Positions 42,241 to 52,702 of a stretch of 64,000 nt of DNA are shown here, piece after piece. Source of the DNA: Hydractinia symbiolongicarpus (lineage: Eukaryota; Cnidaria; Hydrozoa; Anthoathecata; Hydractiniidae). How positions within the stretch are numbered: the first letter of the stretch is position 1; every line of letters begins with the position of its first letter. Under the pieces are notes generated by a model, which worked only from the letters and a program-made list of their open reading frames with translations, was not told where the DNA came from and made no database searches. Made by a program: the position numbers and the translations under genes. The DNA lies in the NCBI RefSeq assembly GCF_029227915.1, contig NC_079880.1, positions 13,162,001 to 13,226,000 of the forward strand, given 5' to 3'.

Positions 42241-44392
42241 ATCACCAAGGAGCTTCGCAAAGCTATTATGCACAGATCCAAACTTCGTCGCATATATAAC
42301 AAATCACGATCAAAAGAAAATTGGTCCAACTTCACTAGACAGAGAAACTACTGTGTTTCCTTATTACGAAAAACCAGACGTTCGTATTTCAAGGGTTTAC
42401 GTATGACAAGCATTACTGATAATAAAAAGTTCTGGAAGTCTGTCAAGCCATTGTTTTCAAACGTTAGTTATAACACCAACAAAATTATCTTAATCGAGAA
42501 AGAAAAGATAGTCACCGACGAACAAAAATTATGCAAAATCTTCAATGAATATTACACCAACATCACGAAAAATTTACCAATCAAACCAAACGATGATACA
42601 CATACAGCAACCATTCACGATGCAATCCACTCGTATACTAATCACATCAGTATTTTGAAAATTCGTGAAAATGTGGGTTATGATGAAAAGTTCTATTTTT
42701 CGCTGGTTGAACAGCCTGATGTTCTCAAAGTCATCAAAGACATGGATGCAAAGAAATCTTCTGTTAGTGGTGATTTTCCAGTTTTTATGTTGAAAAAGTT
42801 TATTCATATCTTTGTTCCTATCCTCACTAATATTATAAATTTTTGTTTACAGTCTAATATTTTTCCTAATGATTTAAAACTTGCAGAGGTTATACCTGTT
42901 TTTAAGAAGGATGACTGTAATGATAAGGAGAACTATAGACCTGTTAGCTTGCTTCCCTGTTTATCAAAAGTTTTTGAAAGAATTATTCTTAATCAAATGC
43001 ACACTTTTATGCATGACAAACTCAGCCCTCATCTATCAGGCTTCAGAAAGGGTTATAACACACAATATGCTCTCATTCGAATGATTGAACAATGGAAAAG
43101 CACACTTGATAATAAGGGTGTAGTTGGAGCAGTGCTAATGGACCTTTCAAAAGCTTTTGATACTATCAACCATGATTTGCTTATTGCAAAGCTGCATGCC
43201 TATGGTTTTTCTGAATCTTCTTTATTATTTATTCACTCATACTTGAAAAATCGTTTTCAGAGAACCAGAATAAATTCTTCTTTTAGCGAATGGCTTCCTC
43301 TTCAAGTTGGAGTTCCACAAGGATCAATCTTAGGACCTCCTTTCTTCAATTATTCTATAAACGATTTATTCTGGTTCATTATTCAATCATCCCTTTGTAA
43401 CTTTGCAGATGATAACACCTTATATGCTTGTGAAAATTTATTAGAAGATGTAAAACAAACACTGCTTACTAATTTGGTCATAGTTAATAATTGGTTTTAT
43501 GAAAATTACTTAGCAATAAATTTGAAAAAGTATCAATATATTGTATTAGGTCATCACAATGAAAGTTTGATATTTAACCATTTGAAAATTGCGTGTAAAT
43601 CGTCTGTAGTGCTTCTTGGTGTTACGATTGACTCGAGACTAAACTTTCATTCGCATGTCAAAAACATCTGTAATAAGGCTAGTAGGAAACTCAACGTGCT
43701 TCAAAGGATATCTTCCTTTTTGACACCCAAGATGAAGCGTTTTCTCTTCAATTCATTTATTTTGTCTCAGTTTTCTTACTGTCCCTTAGTATGGATGTTT
43801 TGTGGAAAAGTTGCGAATAATCGAATCAATCGTATTCATGAACGTTGTCTAAGAATCATACAGGACGATATAAATGGCAGTTACGATGAACTTTTATCTT
43901 TATGTAATGTTAAAAATATTCACATCATCAATTTACAGAATTTAATGAAAGAGGTTTACAAATTTTTAAATGGATTGTCACCTCTATATATGAACGAGAT
44001 ATTTTCTGTTAGGGAAAACAAGTACAACCTTCGTTGCTTTAATTTGATCAGGCGACCAACTTGTCGAACAACGTACTATGGCTTAAATACTTTATCAAAT
44101 ATTGCAGGGAAGCTATGGATATCTGTGCCTGACGCTACAAAGAATGCTCCTTCTCTCGAAGCCTTCCGTAGCTCAATAAAATTTTGGGAAGGTGATGTTT
44201 GCACCTGTAAAATATGCATGGATATACCATACATATTTTAACTTTACTTATTTATTTATTTATTTTTCTTATTTTTTATCGCTGTTTGCCTTGTTTTACG
44301 TTTTGTTGTCGATTTAAATTAGTTATTTAAATACTATTGTATCTATCGACGTTAAATAAAGAGAAAATCAAAAATCAAAAATCAAAATCAAT
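42241..44392 (+). mobile_element. CR1/Jockey-like LINE, 5'-truncated, copy 2
   Basis: Duplicate of the element at 36,064-38,215. Because the truncation point, flanks and tail are the same, this is not an independent insertion. Confidence 0.85.
42268..44241 (+). CDS. LINE reverse transcriptase, copy 2
   Basis: 657 codons, differing from copy 1 in one residue: codon 365 is Asn (SIND) here and Lys (SIKD) in copy 1. All RT motifs, including FADD, are intact. Preservation of both frames suggests the duplication is young. Confidence 0.9.
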   Translation: MHRSKLRRIYNKSRSKENWSNFTRQRNYCVSLLRKTRRSYFKGLRMTSITDNKKFWKSVKPLFSNVSYNTNKIILIEKEKIVTDEQKLCKIFNEYYTNITKNLPIKPNDDTHTATIHDAIHSYTNHISILKIRENVGYDEKFYFSLVEQPDVLKVIKDMDAKKSSVSGDFPVFMLKKFIHIFVPILTNIINFCLQSNIFPNDLKLAEVIPVFKKDDCNDKENYRPVSLLPCLSKVFERIILNQMHTFMHDKLSPHLSGFRKGYNTQYALIRMIEQWKSTLDNKGVVGAVLMDLSKAFDTINHDLLIAKLHAYGFSESSLLFIHSYLKNRFQRTRINSSFSEWLPLQVGVPQGSILGPPFFNYSINDLFWFIIQSSLCNFADDNTLYACENLLEDVKQTLLTNLVIVNNWFYENYLAINLKKYQYIVLGHHNESLIFNHLKIACKSSVVLLGVTIDSRLNFHSHVKNICNKASRKLNVLQRISSFLTPKMKRFLFNSFILSQFSYCPLVWMFCGKVANNRINRIHERCLRIIQDDINGSYDELLSLCNVKNIHIINLQNLMKEVYKFLNGLSPLYMNEIFSVRENKYNLRCFNLIRRPTCRTTYYGLNTLSNIAGKLWISVPDATKNAPSLEAFRSSIKFWEGDVCTCKICMDIPYIF

Positions 44393-44879
44393 ATACAATG
44401 AGAGAGATTTGTGTTTGACATTGATCAGCTTTTTTGTATATATGTGGCGTTTTGAGTGATTTAAATTTTATGGGTGAGATGTATGTTGAAATGCTTTTAA
44501 AAACTTTTTACCGAATAATTTTCGCATTTGTCAGATGGTCAGAGCAGTAATTTTGGTAGATTTAGATTTTAAATGTCACATATACACTGCAGTTGTTGGA
44601 CACCTTCAATTTTTTTGGTCATTTATATAATAATGCAGATGTAAGATGCGCACTGCTGTATTGTTTGTTTTTTGATGGACATATATCTGTTGCATAAATT
44701 AAATGGAATACAGTGGATTCTTCCACCGGAAACAGCTAGTTGTAAATTATTTTCCCTTTTCTTCCCTCCCATTATTATTATAAGCGCAAGTGCGGGCGCG
44801 TTTTGCGGCTCTATTTTAGTTTTGCTACACGAATTTTGTTATTTAAATTTAAAAGGGTTAAATTACGTTAAATTACTGT

Positions 44880-45827
44880 AAGAAGCACTGCAAAGGGGCT
44901 TGACATCATCTTGTCTTTGAGCTTGATGATCCCACTTATTACTCCAGTCCAGTAGGCAGGCAGAGTTTGGTCACTTTGCTTTCAGGACTGACAATCCTGC
45001 TGCCCTTAGTTATTTTAGAAAAAACTTTGCAAGGGGGTAGATTCTCTTATCTGGTCTTTGTGGTGTTACGGCCACGCAGATTACCCAAGTTACAACAGGC
45101 TGGTACTGTCAGTTAGGGTAAACACCTAGTTAGGCTGCATGACCTAATTAGGCGAGTCGTTTAGTTAGGCAACGTGATTTAGTTTAATTTTGACCAATTA
45201 TCGTCTTATTTGCATCGCGCATTGGAAACTTATGGCCCAAACCTTGTGTGGCACTATTTGTTGTTTTAAATAATGGATTTCAACCTTTCACGCTGCAAGA
45301 GAAAAAATTAATATGGCGGACGAAAAAGTGGCAGTGTTCACCTAAATAGGCGACACTTAACCGAATTAGGTTATATATTTCATTTCAACATAATTCTTAC
45401 TTGTGCAGGAACACATCAAGGCACAAGTGACTTTCGGAATCATGGTCGCGTAGACTATCCATTCTGAAAAAAAAATTTTTGCGAATTTTTCATAGGAATG
45501 TGTGAAAAGCCATGTCCTAACTAGGCTACAATAAGTCGCCTAAATAGGTGGTATGCCCTAATTAGCCTACTGTCGCCTAATTAAGTGTTTACCCTGACTG
45601 ACTGTCATGTCAACAGCAGGTCAACAACAACAATTATCTGTGTAAGGCTGAATGTTGGAACTCCGTAACACATGTGCAAAGCTACAGGCAGAATCACAAG
45701 TCCTGGCGCACAAATAGTTGTTTCCTTTGCATTATGAATAATTTTAAATTTATTGGTTTAAGGATATTCACGTTCTGATAAGTTTTATTTATCTCATTGC
45801 CTATTTATTCATTTCGAATTGCTTTAA
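44880..45827 (+). repeat. Module E with MITE, unit 2
   Basis: Copy of 38,703-39,650. The MITE lies at 45,110-45,600 with the same flanking ACTGT. One substitution (GGCGACACTT against GGCAACACTT) separates the two MITEs in the region compared. Confidence 0.8.
45110..45600. mobile_element. MITE of about 491 bp, unit 2
   Basis: Duplicate of the MITE at 38,933-39,423; it arose with the block duplication, not by a new transposition. Confidence 0.75.
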
Positions 45828-45830
45828 TAT

Positions 45831-46110
45831 ACCGTCCGTGGACCTCTTCTGAGGTGACCCAGCTAGACATCCAGGGTACTTAGGTTCAGAAATATGGGTC
45901 GAAACCTACCTGCCCTTGGTTAAAGTTCTGTTCATCTTTTCAAATGTGTTGTGTCCTTTTTATTTTCTTATATATTTTTTAGTTAATTCCTTGTAAAAAG
46001 GGAGAATTGTGCTTTTACAGGCATTTTCTCTAGAGGAGTACAACCTCTAGCTTATTTCCAAAGACTTAACAGGTTTAGTTCATCATTGCGGTGGCTTGCC
46101 ACCTCTTTGT
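45831..46110 (+). repeat. Module B, copy 3
   Basis: Right boundary of the duplicated block. It starts like copy 2 but keeps its own variants after the crossover point (CTGTTCATC, an extra TATATATTTTTTAG stretch, CTTTTACAGGC). Sequence to its right is module C, unlike copies 1 and 2. Confidence 0.85.
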
Positions 46111-46114
46111 AAAT

Positions 46115-46325
46115 TATTTTCTTCTATTGTTCTGTGTTGTGTTTTGTTACTGTTGTATTTTTCTGCCTCTTTACGGTCAATATTTTTAGAAAATCCTTGC
46201 AAAAAGGGAATTTTGCTTTTTTGAAAAATATGCAGAGGGTTGCAATCTTTAACTATAGTAGAACCAGCTGTCATTAGACAAGAAATATCATCACAGCTAG
46301 CTGTTTTGTCACATCATCAAATCAG
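46115..46325 (-). repeat. Module C copy, inverted
   Basis: TTGCAAAAAGGGAATTTTGC, then AGAGGGTTGCAATCTTT, GCTGTCATTAGACAAG and CAGCTAGCTGTTTTGTCAC. It follows module B directly. Confidence 0.75.
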
Positions 46326-47221
46326 CATATAAGTTATGATAGGGGATTAAGAAAATAAAAAAATCACAATCATTCAAAATTATCCATGTCTCCATCTCTA
46401 TTGCGTGAAGTACTTTTCTATTAATTCGGCAATATCTTATGTATCTTTCTTTTAGGTCTTGGTACATTGGGATTTCCTATTTGCCACATTACGATGGAGT
46501 CACTTTTAATGGACCGCTTGTGATGTTGAATACTCTGAATAGCAAGATATCTCGTTAAAGGTGTTCTGAAACTGATTCAAGAATGTTTGCCAGAACGAAT
46601 ATGAAGTTTCAGGCAATCAATTTCAAGACTTCTAGTCCATCCCGTAAAAAGCGCCGTAATACCTTACGAAAATACCAATGATTTTTTTCTTTTTATCAAT
46701 ATAGGTGCATGCATAGAATTTCTGTATGATATCTTTCTCCTTTCTAGGCGGGTTCAAAGCGATTCCATGTAACTAATATTGCTGATCAGAAAAATCAGTC
46801 TCACCTTAGAGGAAATTCTTCTTTTCCAATAAATTTTGGGATAATCTGTTTTAAGCTGTATAATGTTTTTGATTAGGTTTTTTAGCAGATCACACTTTTA
46901 AGTACTAACAGGAAACATATAATGCTGCAACTCTTTCATCTTTTTTAACAGACATTACAATAAAAGGGTAAACATTTTAAAGCATTAAGTAAAAACTTTA
47001 TTCTTTTGAGCGGAAACACAGTAACAACATGTTATGTTGAAATATATATAAGCAATAGTTCCCTTGTAACACACAAAGTAATGTCGACCACATGAATAAC
47101 AATTAGGTTACAACATGTTTCGAAGTTTAATATTTTAAAATATATTCTATTTTGCATAAAATAGGACCCCATTATGTGCAATAATAATAACAAGTATGTT
47201 TTTACATTCATCTGTGTGTTT
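46326..47221. other. No feature recognised
   Basis: AT-rich with no sustained frame or recognised repeat. Confidence 0.45.
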
Positions 47222-47510
47222 TAGTACAGCAGAAATCCATTAGGTTTGCGATCATCCCTGTAAGGGGGAGAATACAGAAGTTCTCTAGTGGCCTCTTATT
47301 CTTTGGAGAGAAACCTCCTATTTTATGTAATGGTTTTCTGAGTTGTAACCACTACGTTCCAAATCTACCTTTCTAAGGGGCGGTTTCTTGGTCAGCTCAA
47401 GCATTACGATGCAATTTCTCAATTGTTTATGTCGAAGGTCAGAAAGCTTTTATGTTTCCAGGCTTGCTAGCCTTGGGCTCCGTGTCAGTAGGAAAAGCAA
47501 CAACGATAAA
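47222..47510 (-). repeat. Repeat A fragment at the inner end of the right arm
   Basis: Reverse orientation of the A blocks: GTAAGGGGGAGAATACAGAAG, CTTTCTAAGGGGCGGTTTC and TTGGGCTCCGTGTCAGTAGG. A shorter counterpart of the A copy next to the left arm at 2,030-2,760. Confidence 0.75.
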
Positions 47511-48690
47511 AAGATATCGGTGGCATTAAATGCGTTTTGGTTTAGGATAATTTAAGGTTTAGTCACGGGTTTTATTAAACTATAATTCTCTGCAAGTTTC
47601 TTAACTACAGGTTTTCTCTTTGATGGACTGTTGGAAAGTTCTTTAAACTCCTTGCAGCAGCTTTCCCAAGAGCTTCATTAGAACCAAATCCTTCTGGATT
47701 TTTATCTGATTCAGCAATTTTGACTTTGGCTCTGTACTTTTGCACTCTTTCTCTATAGAGCATCCTATGATGGGCCAATTTAGCTTATCCCATTTAGCTT
47801 ATTACTCAGCTTATCCTTTCCCTTCATTACGTCACCCTTTCCATTCACCTTAAGTCTCTTCCTGTGCTCTCGCATACGTGTTTTTGGAGTTGTTTGTTCA
47901 CATTTTTTGTAGTGCTGTTCTCCATTGTACTAAACTCACTTCTTTCCTGTTTTGTAGTTTTTTCTTGTCCCATATGTATATGCTCACTCTATTTTCATTA
48001 AAATACCTGCAACGTTCTTTTCATATATTTCTATTTGGGAATAACTTGATGAGATAATCTAAAATTAAATCCTCATTGGGATTCAAATGATGAAGTAATT
48101 ATGTCTGTCACATGGGCATCCCCATTTGGGAAAAACGTAGTGAGAAAATTCCCAATTCGGATTTAACTGATTGGAATAAATTTTTTCCTGTCCCATGGGT
48201 GTCTAGTCCCACTCTGTTTCTATCATGATACCTGCAATTTTCATTTCGTATTTCCATTTTGGAATAAGTTGGTTGAAAAATCTAAAATTAAATTTCTATT
48301 TGGACTTATTTATAGGATGTGACTTTTTTATCAATATGTAATAAAACTTATTTATAAGTATATTTAGACCAAAATTATAATAGTATATGTGGAATGTTGT
48401 TAGGAAAAGGAAGATGTTAAGGCTAGAAAAATATACCAATGTTTCTAGTGTGTTTTCAAATTAATGTATTGTCCGTTGTAATGTCCGTTGTTGTTTTTTA
48501 CTGGCAAGTAAAAGAAGTAGCAAGTTGCACGGCTGAACTACATTTTTTTTCAAACCAGAATCTGTGATGTGAAAAATTTCCTGATTTTGTAACGGACATT
48601 GCATTTAAAAAGATGCTAAGATACCAAAAGTTTTTAGTTTTCCACTTTGAAAGTTAACTTTAGTCTTTGAAAAAATTAGTTTCTAAGGAA
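47511..48690. repeat. Right arm of the long inverted repeat
   Basis: Reverse complement of 1-1,863, apart from the block near 310-1,040 that only the left arm has. The two arms enclose about 45.6 kb. Outside 48,690 the sequence could continue the match, but the left arm reaches the window edge so this cannot be tested. Confidence 0.75.
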
Positions 48691-49404
48691 AGTTATTTTA
48701 AAAGTACAGGAAAAAAATACTATATAAAATACAGAAAAGTTTTGCCATTTTAAAGAAAAGTCTGGTGATTTTCAACATGGAATCCCTTCGAATTTTAAAA
48801 AATGTGTTTTTGTTATTTTTTTACAAAAATTTTTTAAATTTAGTTAATATAATGTATAAACATTAATTGGTGGTACGTGCCACCTTTTCGCTGCAGTTTT
48901 TTTGGCTGCACTTTTTTTTTTCATTAGTGACTTTCTTTTTGTCTTTTTCTTTTAGTGCTGTAAATTATTCGTTATGTGAGATTACTTTTGTTTTTATTCT
49001 GGTACTTTTGTTTTTTTCTTATGTTCCTTTTATTTTATCTAAAAGCAACTCTTCGAAACTTTTATTCGATGGTTTTTCATCGTGTAGTTGCCAGGCTGGT
49101 ACCCACTTCTTTCCTGGAATTGACACTCCTGGCATAGGACCAAGCATTTGAAAAATACTTTCCTTGTTATGCGGTGTATTCTCAAAGCATGGAGTTGACA
49201 TGGCCATTGGTTGAGTGTTCAATTTGAACTGTTGAAGTGAATTGTCCGAGTATAAAGGCTATTCAAACTTGATGCAGATGTTTGAAGTTTTGAGCTGACA
49301 AAGCAAACTGTTCATACAAATCATCAGGTCTTCCTTACTCAATTCAGTAATGATAACGCTTTAGCAATCTGGGGTTGTAGCAGTCTGTATTATACACAAC
49401 TTCT
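48691..49404. other. Mostly unassigned; one possible exon
   Basis: A minus frame at 49,222-49,019 (containing MLGPMPGVSIPGKKWVPAW) looks protein-like in composition but matches no family I know and has no clear splice partners. The rest is T-rich. Confidence 0.35.
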
Positions 49405-49485
49405 AGCTTGTTTTCAAAGACCTAACAGGTTGAGTTCATCATTGCGGTGGCTTGCCACCTCTTTGTAAATTATTTTCTTATTTTT
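49405..49485 (+). repeat. Module B fragment
   Basis: CAAAGACCTAACAGGTTGAG, then TCATCATTGCGGTGGCTTGCCACC, the end of module B only. Confidence 0.75.
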
Positions 49486-50560
49486 CTTACGAATTTACAA
49501 GAAAAGTCTTAAAATACACAAACTTTTTTCTCTGGTATACCAGGAATTGTTCACGAGCACCTATCAGTGCAAACAGATCAGTAGAATGACAACCTATTTG
49601 GATTGTCCCAATGTGTGTTCTCTTAGTCTATATAATAATGCGCTTGTGTGACTAACCATGTGAGTCCACGACACGCAAAGTACGGGTCACTTTCCTACGA
49701 CGTGGCGTTACGCTAAAAAACGCGAAACAGGGGGTTGCTATTTGAACTTAAAATAAAATTTTTTATTTTATTAACACTAAATTTTTATTTTTATTTTTAA
49801 ATGTTTCTATTTGTTTTTTTGTTTTAAAAGCCCCGTTCGTCGTTATAGATAGAACAATTTAATTTTACCCACGGATTAATGTGCACGCCGTATCTAACGG
49901 AAACAAGTTGTTTATCGATTGAAAAAAAAGGAAAGCTCTGCGAAGAAGGTTGTCTTTTTTTCAAAGTAATCCTGGCAAAAGTTATTTCAGGTTACATTAA
50001 AGCTTTTATTTGATTTTCTATATTTTCCATTTTTGTGTTCTGGGACCGAGGTTGCTTCCTTTTATAGAAATTCTATCGGATTCGAATATGAATGTAATTC
50101 GAATCTGAAATGTAAAAAGCAAAAATGTTGTGTTGTTGTCGAACGAAGGTGTTAGTTAGAAATATTTTTAACGTACGATGATTTAACATCACAAAGAGAA
50201 CTGATTGGAAATGTTTCAGGCAATTGTATGCATCTTCAATTCGTTCTCTTTGGGATGAAACGAAGTTTAGTATTCGAAGTAAAAAACTGATTGGAGTTTT
50301 ATTAGGAGAACGCTAGCAAGCTACCTACTGAGAAGTAAAAGAAAAACAGGTTCGTTGTTTAGATTATTTAGTAGAGAAATGAACTTGGGTGTATAACGAT
50401 TTTCTAGCCGTTTCTTTTAGAGCTAAATTTTTCTTAAATATTAAGTTTGTTGTTGTATTTTGTTCCGGAAAATATTTTCTTTAAGCACTTATTTTGTAAG
50501 TACATACTCTGAAAAATGGGTCAGGAGTTTCAGTATCGTCAATTCCAACGGCAATTGAGG
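49486..50560. other. Unassigned, with a short repeat shared with the duplicated block
   Basis: At about 49,660-49,715 lies GTGAGTCCACGACACG followed by GGGTCACTTTCCTACGACG, also found at 33,777-33,830 and 39,953-40,007. Otherwise AT-rich and non-coding. Confidence 0.5.
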
Positions 50561-50746
50561 GATCTATTTTTTTTTTTTTTTTTTTTTTTTTTTCAATTTA
50601 TTTAAAGTCGATTATTCACATATTTACAACAGTTTCCAAAAAAAAAAGTAATTAAGGAAACTCATCTAAATCGACTAAATTTTTTATGTTTACAATTAAA
50701 TAAAATCATTTTTTTTATATATATAAACAATAATAACAACAAAGTT

Positions 50747-50932
50747 CTATAAAGGAACCTTACATTCATCACAGTTACATTTAGATCCGTCCCACATTTT
50801 AATCATGCTTTTAAAAACTTTAAGGTTGTCACATCGTTTTAAATGTGATGGTAGGTTATTCCAAATCTTTGGTCCCAGGGCTGATAAGCTATTAGTTCCA
50901 AAAGTCGCGGTACTTTTCCTTGAGACTACCAA
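50747..50932 (-). pseudogene. C-terminal end of the second LINE ORF
   Basis: Reads LSALGPKIWNNLPSHLK and MWDGSKCNCDEC, the usual last domain of these LINE proteins. It is in the same order and strand as the RT frame, separated from it by a stop and about 40 bp. Confidence 0.75.
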
Positions 50933-50974
50933 ATTATTTGTATTTTGTTCTCTGACTGTCCTACCGTTATCATT

Positions 50975-52423
50975 TTAACAAAATATATCTTTCATAAAAA
51001 GAGGGCTGCTGTTATTTATAGTTTTAGAGATTTCTATACACAATGACCGTAAGCGATTTACATTCATGTGACTCTTGCTGGAATTTTTAAGTAAATTTTC
51101 GTATGTACTTACCGTATCATTATACAGAAATCTTAATGCTCGTTTTTGTATCATTTCGACTTTAGATAAAGATTTAGAAGAAGAAAAATGCCATATAAGG
51201 GAACAATAATTGAAATTTGCGTAGATAAAACTTTGAACTAAAATATATTTTGCTTGAAAGGATAAGAAACTTCTAAATCGAAATAAGGCATTTAGTTGGG
51301 CTGATGCTTTGCGACACAAATCACTAACGTGTCTGTCAAAATTTAATTTATTGTCTATAGTCACACCTAGTAATTTCACGTTATTTTCACTTTCAATAGT
51401 TTTATTTCCTATGTTAAATTTTAGACCTAAATTATCTGCCTTATTCTTTGTTAGAATTATCGAGTGAAACTTTTCAGGGTTTGCAATCATTTTATTCTCT
51501 TTTAACCAGGAGAGGGCAGTTTTAGCTTCGTTTTCTAAAGTATTTATCAAATTAGGAATAGAATTTGAGAAGTTGGATATTGTGTTATCATCAGCGTAAT
51601 TATGTAGCTTATATTTTTCTATAAAAAGAAACAAATCATTTATAAATATATTGAATATGATAGGTCCTAAAATAGAACCTTGTGGTACACCAGATAAGAT
51701 AATTTGAAATAGACTATAGATCCCATTTATTCGAGTGGCTTGCTCTCTATCAGTAAGATAAGATAGAATGAATTGAAGAGACTTATTGTCAAATCCATAA
51801 GCAGCTAATTTCGCAATTAGTAAGTCATGTGGTACACAGTCAAAAGCTTTTGAAAGATCCATCAAGATCGCACCCACCACATACTTCTTATCAAGTTTAC
51901 TCTTCCATTCCTCTATTAAGCGAATTAGTACTTGTTGGGTACTATAGCATTTCCTATAGGCGGAGAGAAAGGTCGACAATTTTGATTCCATATAAGCGGT
52001 TATTTGTTCTTTCATAACCCTTTCGTAAAATTTAGAAAAAACATTTAAAACACTGACAGGCCTGTAGTTTGATATTTTAGTTTTATTTTTTCCTCCCTTA
52101 TCCAATGGCGTTACAGCAGCTCGCTTAGCTTTGCTTGGAAATTTGTTTGAAACTATGCTACTATTTATAGCATCTGTTAGTGGCGTTACTAGGTGCCTTT
52201 TTGCTAATTTTGTCAGCTTTGATGGTATTGTATCTTCACCTGTTGATACTTTGGTGTTTAAATCATTAAACAGTTTAGAAATTGTATTTTCATCAACTTC
52301 TTGGAATGTAAAGTTCTTATTGTTGTTAGAATCATTGATTTCCTTTATTTTAATGATACTTGGATGATTTTCAAAACTATCAACAATTTCTTCAATCATT
52401 TTTGATTTGGTTTCATGCCACAA
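50975..52423 (-). CDS. LINE reverse transcriptase (minus strand), mostly intact
   Basis: 482 codons containing NYRPVSVLNVFSKFYER, GAILMDLSKAFDCVPHDLL (first catalytic Asp), VPQGSILGPIIFN, HNYADDNTIS (catalytic Asp pair) and VKLLGVTIDNKLNF. It begins after a frame change: the preceding 60 or so codons (KKTFWETVKPLI, 52,600-52,400) sit in another frame. It stops at 50,975. The terminal piece (LGPKIWNNLPSHLK ... SKCNCDECK) follows at 50,932-50,747 beyond that stop. The lesions make it non-autonomous. Confidence 0.88.
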   Translation of the reverse strand: MWHETKSKMIEEIVDSFENHPSIIKIKEINDSNNNKNFTFQEVDENTISKLFNDLNTKVSTGEDTIPSKLTKLAKRHLVTPLTDAINSSIVSNKFPSKAKRAAVTPLDKGGKNKTKISNYRPVSVLNVFSKFYERVMKEQITAYMESKLSTFLSAYRKCYSTQQVLIRLIEEWKSKLDKKYVVGAILMDLSKAFDCVPHDLLIAKLAAYGFDNKSLQFILSYLTDREQATRINGIYSLFQIILSGVPQGSILGPIIFNIFINDLFLFIEKYKLHNYADDNTISNFSNSIPNLINTLENEAKTALSWLKENKMIANPEKFHSIILTKNKADNLGLKFNIGNKTIESENNVKLLGVTIDNKLNFDRHVSDLCRKASAQLNALFRFRSFLSFQAKYILVQSFIYANFNYCSLIWHFSSSKSLSKVEMIQKRALRFLYNDTVSTYENLLKNSSKSHMNVNRLRSLCIEISKTINNSSPLFMKDIFC

Positions 52424-52702
52424 GAATCTTCTAAAATATTGATGTAGTAGTCGTTAAAAAGTTTGGTCAGCTGTTTTTTATCAGTAACTAAACTTTCATT
52501 TTGAACGATCGCTATATCTCCTTTGCTTATTCCACTTTTATTTGATATCAAGGGTTTAACAGTTTCCCAAAACGTTTTTTTGGAAATAAAATGGTTTTCT
52601 GGTTGGTTTATGGTTTTCTGATCTGGCGGGAAAAACTTTGAACTTTGAACAATGTCTAGCATGCTCAAACTTATGCTCTTACAGTTTTTTAAATTTATTT
52701 TC

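Larger units (their letters stand above)
39654..45830. repeat. Tandem duplication, unit 2
   Basis: Second copy of the 6,177-bp block. Its first about 75 bases (39,654-39,730) match module B copy 3, while from 39,754 on it matches copy 1. The junction module is therefore a recombinant, as expected from unequal exchange between flanking B modules. Confidence 0.95.

Noticed and set aside
48867-49151. 94-codon Phe/Leu-rich frame resembling membrane segments
   Set aside because: Produced by a T-rich tract; no support as a gene.
49019-49222. 67-codon minus-strand frame with protein-like composition (PMPGVSIPGKKWVPAW)
   Set aside because: No family, splice signals or neighbouring exons recognised; kept only as a possible exon in the region note.
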